Part shown: positions 61,132-64,000 of the stretch, piece after piece
Position numbering within the stretch: the stretch's first letter is position 1
How the letters are laid out: the number at the start of each line of letters is the position of its first letter
Source of the DNA: Roseomonas xinghualingensis
Lineage (GTDB): Bacteria; Pseudomonadota; Alphaproteobacteria; Acetobacterales; Acetobacteraceae
DNA length: 64,000 nucleotides
Assembly (NCBI RefSeq): GCF_025791835.1
Contig: NZ_JAOXLP010000002.1
Location: 261,764 to 325,763, forward strand
Reading direction: 5' to 3'
Position numbers and translations under genes: made by a program
Notes under the pieces: model-generated
What the model saw: the letters and a program-made list of their open reading frames with translations, nothing else
The model's database searches: none
Told to the model about the DNA's origin: nothing

Positions 61132-63726
61132 TTACGAGGCGGGTGGCTTCGCGAGCAGGGCCGGGCGGAAGATCAGCGTCACCAGCAACTCCCAGCCCAG
61201 CGAGACCATCAGAAGTCGGCCCATGCTGGCCGTGCCGGGATGGCTGGAGAGCCAGAGGGCGCCGAAGGCAGTGGCGGTGGTCATGGCGCTGAAGACCACG
61301 GCGCGGGTGAGGCTGGATTGCAGCAGCCCGTGTTCCCCCGCGCGCCAGGCCATGACGAAATAGATGTTGAAGGCCACGCCGATGCCGAAGAGCAGCGGCA
61401 GGGCGATGATGTTGGCGAAGTTCAGCGGCAGGTCGAAGACCACGCAGGAGGCGAGGGTCAGCAACCCGCTCAGCAGGACGGGCAGCATGGTCAGCACCAC
61501 GTCCCGCGCCCGGCGCAGCACCAGGGCAAGCAGGAGGGTGATGGCGAGGCCGGAGAGGATGCCAGCCTGGAGGAAGGCGGTGACGATGCTGTCCCCGGCC
61601 TCGCGGATGGAGATGGGAGGGCCCGTGGCGTCGGGCGCGACGGACTGGATGGCTTCGGAGAAGCGGCGGAGGGTTTCGTTGTCGTTCGAATCGCCGCTCG
61701 GGGAGAGTTGGAGGCGCGCGCGGCCGTCCTGCGTAATCCAGTCCGCGACAAGATCGGGCGGCAGGGTGTCCCGCGTGATCGGGGCGGCCTGGAGCATCGC
61801 GCGGGTCTGGTTCAGCAGGACGCGCAGGGGCGTGACCAGGGTTTCCGCCGCCGCGGCGCGGGCGGAGGGCGGAGCGGCCCGCAGGCGGTCCAGCAGTTCG
61901 GCGAGGTGGCGGGCTGCGAGGGAGGGCGGGTCCTGTGCCTCCCCCGCCGTGCGGCGCAGGGCATCCGCCGTGGTGGAGAGGGCCCTGATGACTTCCTCAT
62001 CGTTCGGAGGCGGCAGCGGCTCCACGGCTTCCAGCACGGGCTGGAGGAACATGGCGGCATCCTGGATCAGGGCCAGCTTCTCCTCCTGCCGGGAGGGGAT
62101 GAAGGTGCTGAGCGTGATGGTGCGGGAGACCTCTGGAAGAGCCGCCAGGCGCTGCGCAAGGGCATCGGCCTCTTCCAGCGAGGGAGCGAGGATGCTGATG
62201 GTGTTGGGCGTGCGGTCCTGGTCCTTCATCAGGTCCTGCAGGGTGGACATGGATTCCACCCTGGGGCTGCGGAGATGCAGCGGGTTGAAGTCGAAGCGCA
62301 GCAGCGGGAGCAGGGCAATGCAGCCGAGGGCTGCCAGGGCCGAGATGGCCAGCACCACCCGGCGATGGCGTGTGAGGGCTGCCTCGACCGGGGCCAGCGC
62401 AGGGTAGCCTACCTCCGCCTGGCCGCCCGGCGGCGGGCGCATCAGGACCAGCAGCGCAGGCAGCAGCGTGACGCTGAGGACGAGGGCGACGATCATCCCA
62501 AGGCCCGCGATGGCGCCCAGCTCGGCAACGCCGATGAAGGTGGTGGGCAGGAAGGCGAAGAAGCCCGCCGCGATGGCCACCGCCGCAAGAGTCAGGGCGC
62601 GTCCGACACTGCGGCCGGCGGCCGTCAGCGCATCTTTGAGGTCGGGGCGTTCCACGCGCTCGGCGAGGCAGCGCACGCTGAACTGGATGCTGAAATCAAC
62701 GCCAAGGCCGACGAAGAGCGGAATGAAGGCCACCGAGATCAGGTTGAAGCGGCCGGTTGCCATCAGGCCAAGCCCGGCGGTGATGACCAGGCCGAGCAGG
62801 GTGGTGGCGAGGATGGCGATGACGAAGCGCGCGGACCGGACGGCGAGCCAGAGGATGCCGACCAGGGCGAGGAGCATGGCGCCGGTGACCAGCTCCGCAT
62901 CCTCTGCCAGGGAGGCGAATTCCTCATCGGCCAGGGGTACGGAGCCGGTCAGGCGCAGGGTGACGCCATGGGCGGGATCCAGGCCGAGTTCCCTGGCGGT
63001 TTCGCGGATGGCCCTCGCGGCGGCGGCGCCGGGCTGGAGGGAGCCGTAATCCATCACCGGCTGCACCAGGAGGAAGCGGCGGGTTTCCCTGGTGCCCGGG
63101 TCGGTGCCCCTGAAGAGGCTGCGCCAGGAGAAGAAGGCTGGCCGCCCTTCCACAGCCGCTTCCAGCGGGGGGGCGAGGGCGGTCATGGCGGGTTCGATAT
63201 CGGCCAGGGACGCATCGCCGCGCCTGACGCCCTCCAGCACGTTGGAGAGGCTGGTGAGCACGCCGCGGAGGCTGGGATCGGCGGCCAGCGGCCCCAGGAA
63301 GGGCTGGGCCTCGATCAGCTTCTCCGTGGTGGCCTGCACATCTTCCAGCGGCAGGAGGAGCAGGCCGTTGCGGGCGAAGAAGGGGCCTCCCTCGGCCTGC
63401 CTCACGCTGCGGAACAACGAGGTTTGTGACTCCAGGGCTTTGGCGAGGCGGGTACTGGCGGCATCGGCCAGTTCCGGGTTGGCGCCGTCGATCACCACCA
63501 GGGTCAGGTCGCTCTGCTGCGGAAAGGCCGCGGCATAGGCCAGTTCCCGTTGGCGCCAGATCTGGTCGGTGGAGATCAGCTCGGCGGTATCGGTCGTCAT
63601 GGCGAAGTGGCGCGTGGTGTAGAACAGCGCACCGGATGCCAGGAGGAAGGCCAGGAACAGGGTGAGCCAGGGGTGGCGGCAGCTGGCCGCGACGATGCGG
63701 CCGGTCAGCGAAGACTGGTGGGGCAC
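61132..63726 (-). CDS. hpnN: HpnN-type RND (MMPL) transporter for hopanoids
   Basis: This 864-residue inner-membrane protein has two RND halves: a membrane helix at about 16-36, a periplasmic loop to 270, five or six helices at 275-445, a second periplasmic loop and five helices from about 705 to 860. Typical motifs are VGLGVDFSIQFSVR and LLFGIGVAFNIYFVMAW. HpnN moves hopanoids to the outer membrane in Rhodopseudomonas-type bacteria. The neighbouring mlaA and hpnM-like genes support this role rather than drug efflux. Start is ATG at 63726. The 147 bp between it and the dxs-like stop hold no clear feature. Confidence 0.9.
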   Translation of the reverse strand: MPHQSSLTGRIVAASCRHPWLTLFLAFLLASGALFYTTRHFAMTTDTAELISTDQIWRQRELAYAAAFPQQSDLTLVVIDGANPELADAASTRLAKALESQTSLFRSVRQAEGGPFFARNGLLLLPLEDVQATTEKLIEAQPFLGPLAADPSLRGVLTSLSNVLEGVRRGDASLADIEPAMTALAPPLEAAVEGRPAFFSWRSLFRGTDPGTRETRRFLLVQPVMDYGSLQPGAAAARAIRETARELGLDPAHGVTLRLTGSVPLADEEFASLAEDAELVTGAMLLALVGILWLAVRSARFVIAILATTLLGLVITAGLGLMATGRFNLISVAFIPLFVGLGVDFSIQFSVRCLAERVERPDLKDALTAAGRSVGRALTLAAVAIAAGFFAFLPTTFIGVAELGAIAGLGMIVALVLSVTLLPALLVLMRPPPGGQAEVGYPALAPVEAALTRHRRVVLAISALAALGCIALLPLLRFDFNPLHLRSPRVESMSTLQDLMKDQDRTPNTISILAPSLEEADALAQRLAALPEVSRTITLSTFIPSRQEEKLALIQDAAMFLQPVLEAVEPLPPPNDEEVIRALSTTADALRRTAGEAQDPPSLAARHLAELLDRLRAAPPSARAAAAETLVTPLRVLLNQTRAMLQAAPITRDTLPPDLVADWITQDGRARLQLSPSGDSNDNETLRRFSEAIQSVAPDATGPPISIREAGDSIVTAFLQAGILSGLAITLLLALVLRRARDVVLTMLPVLLSGLLTLASCVVFDLPLNFANIIALPLLFGIGVAFNIYFVMAWRAGEHGLLQSSLTRAVVFSAMTTATAFGALWLSSHPGTASMGRLLMVSLGWELLVTLIFRPALLAKPPAS

Positions 63727-63873
63727 GTCGGCGCCTCGCGGAATGGGCGATCGGTGGTCAGGGCCGCGCGGCGGGCCGGATTCCGGACGTGCGGGCGGAT
63801 TCCCGGATACAGGATCGCCGGCTGGCAGGCCACGGAGGAAAGGTGGCTCCTTGGGGTACCGCTCTTTTGTGGT

Positions 63874-64000
63874 TCAGGCGCGCGCGGGTTGTTGTGTGTT
63901 GTTGTGTTGTCCGAGGGCCTGTCGTGCGGCCTGGGCGATCTGGGGGGCGTTGAGGCCGGCGAGGTCGTACTGCTTTTTGGGTGTGTCGTGGTCGATATAG
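63874..64000 (-). CDS. dxs: 3' end of a probable 1-deoxy-D-xylulose-5-phosphate synthase gene
   Basis: Reading leftwards from base 64000, an open frame encodes YIDHDTPKKQYDLAGLNAPQ, then IAQAARQALGQHNNTQQPARA, and stops at 63874. The xIDHDTPxxQYxxAGLxAxxI pattern resembles the C-terminal end of alphaproteobacterial DXS, which makes the first isoprenoid precursor from pyruvate and glyceraldehyde 3-phosphate. Only 41 residues are visible, so the call rests on this pattern and on the adjacent hopanoid-transport genes. The Asn/Gln-rich tail (CAACAACACAACAACACAC, minus strand) is compositionally unlike the neighbouring coding DNA. Confidence 0.6.
   Translation of the reverse strand, partial: YIDHDTPKKQYDLAGLNAPQIAQAARQALGQHNNTQQPARA

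Noticed and set aside
61129..63429. 766-residue plus-strand open frame
   Set aside because: It is an antisense shadow of hpnN, rich in Gly/Glu/Gln/Arg, with no family signature.
63880..63925. GTTGTTGTGTGTTGTTGTGT-type repeat as a microsatellite or mobile-element end
   Set aside because: It is explained as an Asn/Gln/Thr-rich coding tail of the partial dxs-like gene on the minus strand.

Overview
The window looks like a chromosomal segment of a high-GC alphaproteobacterium of the Acetobacteraceae, Roseomonas-like. The basis is recognised gene content and order, not a search: strongly GC-biased third codon positions, three tripartite-tricarboxylate (Bug/TctC) receptors, an aroK-aroB fusion next to a small membrane protein and xerD, the bolA / J-domain / cobS / cobT / rpmB neighbourhood, and a hopanoid-transport set (hpnN, mlaA, hpnM-like) at the right end. 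I see no rRNA, tRNA, CRISPR array, insertion sequence or prophage. Coding density is very high and no gene-free stretch exceeds 300 bp.

Left part (1-8.5 kb): the 5' part of a GH8 endoglucanase gene; a stand-alone HPt protein convergent with a hybrid kinase that carries two receivers but no HPt; an AT-rich gap with a perfect 23-bp tandem repeat; then a GntR/FCD regulator divergent from a CaiB-type CoA transferase, a crotonase lacking both usual glutamates, and a Bug receptor. A 21-bp perfect palindrome lies in that divergent gap.

8.5-31.7 kb: an 897-residue protein built of five ~152-residue repeats; a DUF45 metallopeptidase; a YcgN / DapA-like / cupin operon closed by a clear terminator; mmcB; a DUF4142 protein; hldE; two coupled genes that read as degenerate EAL-domain proteins; an ABC-2 exporter; a histidine phosphatase; a SYLF protein; a gamma-glutamyltransferase-family protein; a serine hydrolase; an MFS carrier; an SDR; a DUF1971 protein; a Bug receptor plus creatinase-like M24 operon facing a TetR regulator; and a DUF4743 Nudix hydrolase.

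31.9-49.3 kb is mostly housekeeping: an Atm1-type ABC exporter, rpmB with a strong hairpin, a kinase-like protein lacking the phospho-histidine, the aerobic cobaltochelatase genes cobS and cobT with a J-domain gene and a GST gene, bolA, aroKB, a 48-residue membrane protein, xerD, accA, a glycine-zipper lipoprotein and ada. A Bug receptor plus SDR pair sits between xerD and accA.

49.4-59.6 kb looks like an accessory catabolic island: penicillin-acylase-family hydrolase, GntR/FCD regulator, fused E1 alpha-beta dehydrogenase, two orphan peptide-type binding proteins and an amidase. Both outer divergent promoters share the 9-mer GATATATCA, which suggests one regulon for uptake and hydrolysis of an amide compound. 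At 59.7-64 kb lie the hpnM-like, mlaA and hpnN genes and the 3' end of a probable dxs.
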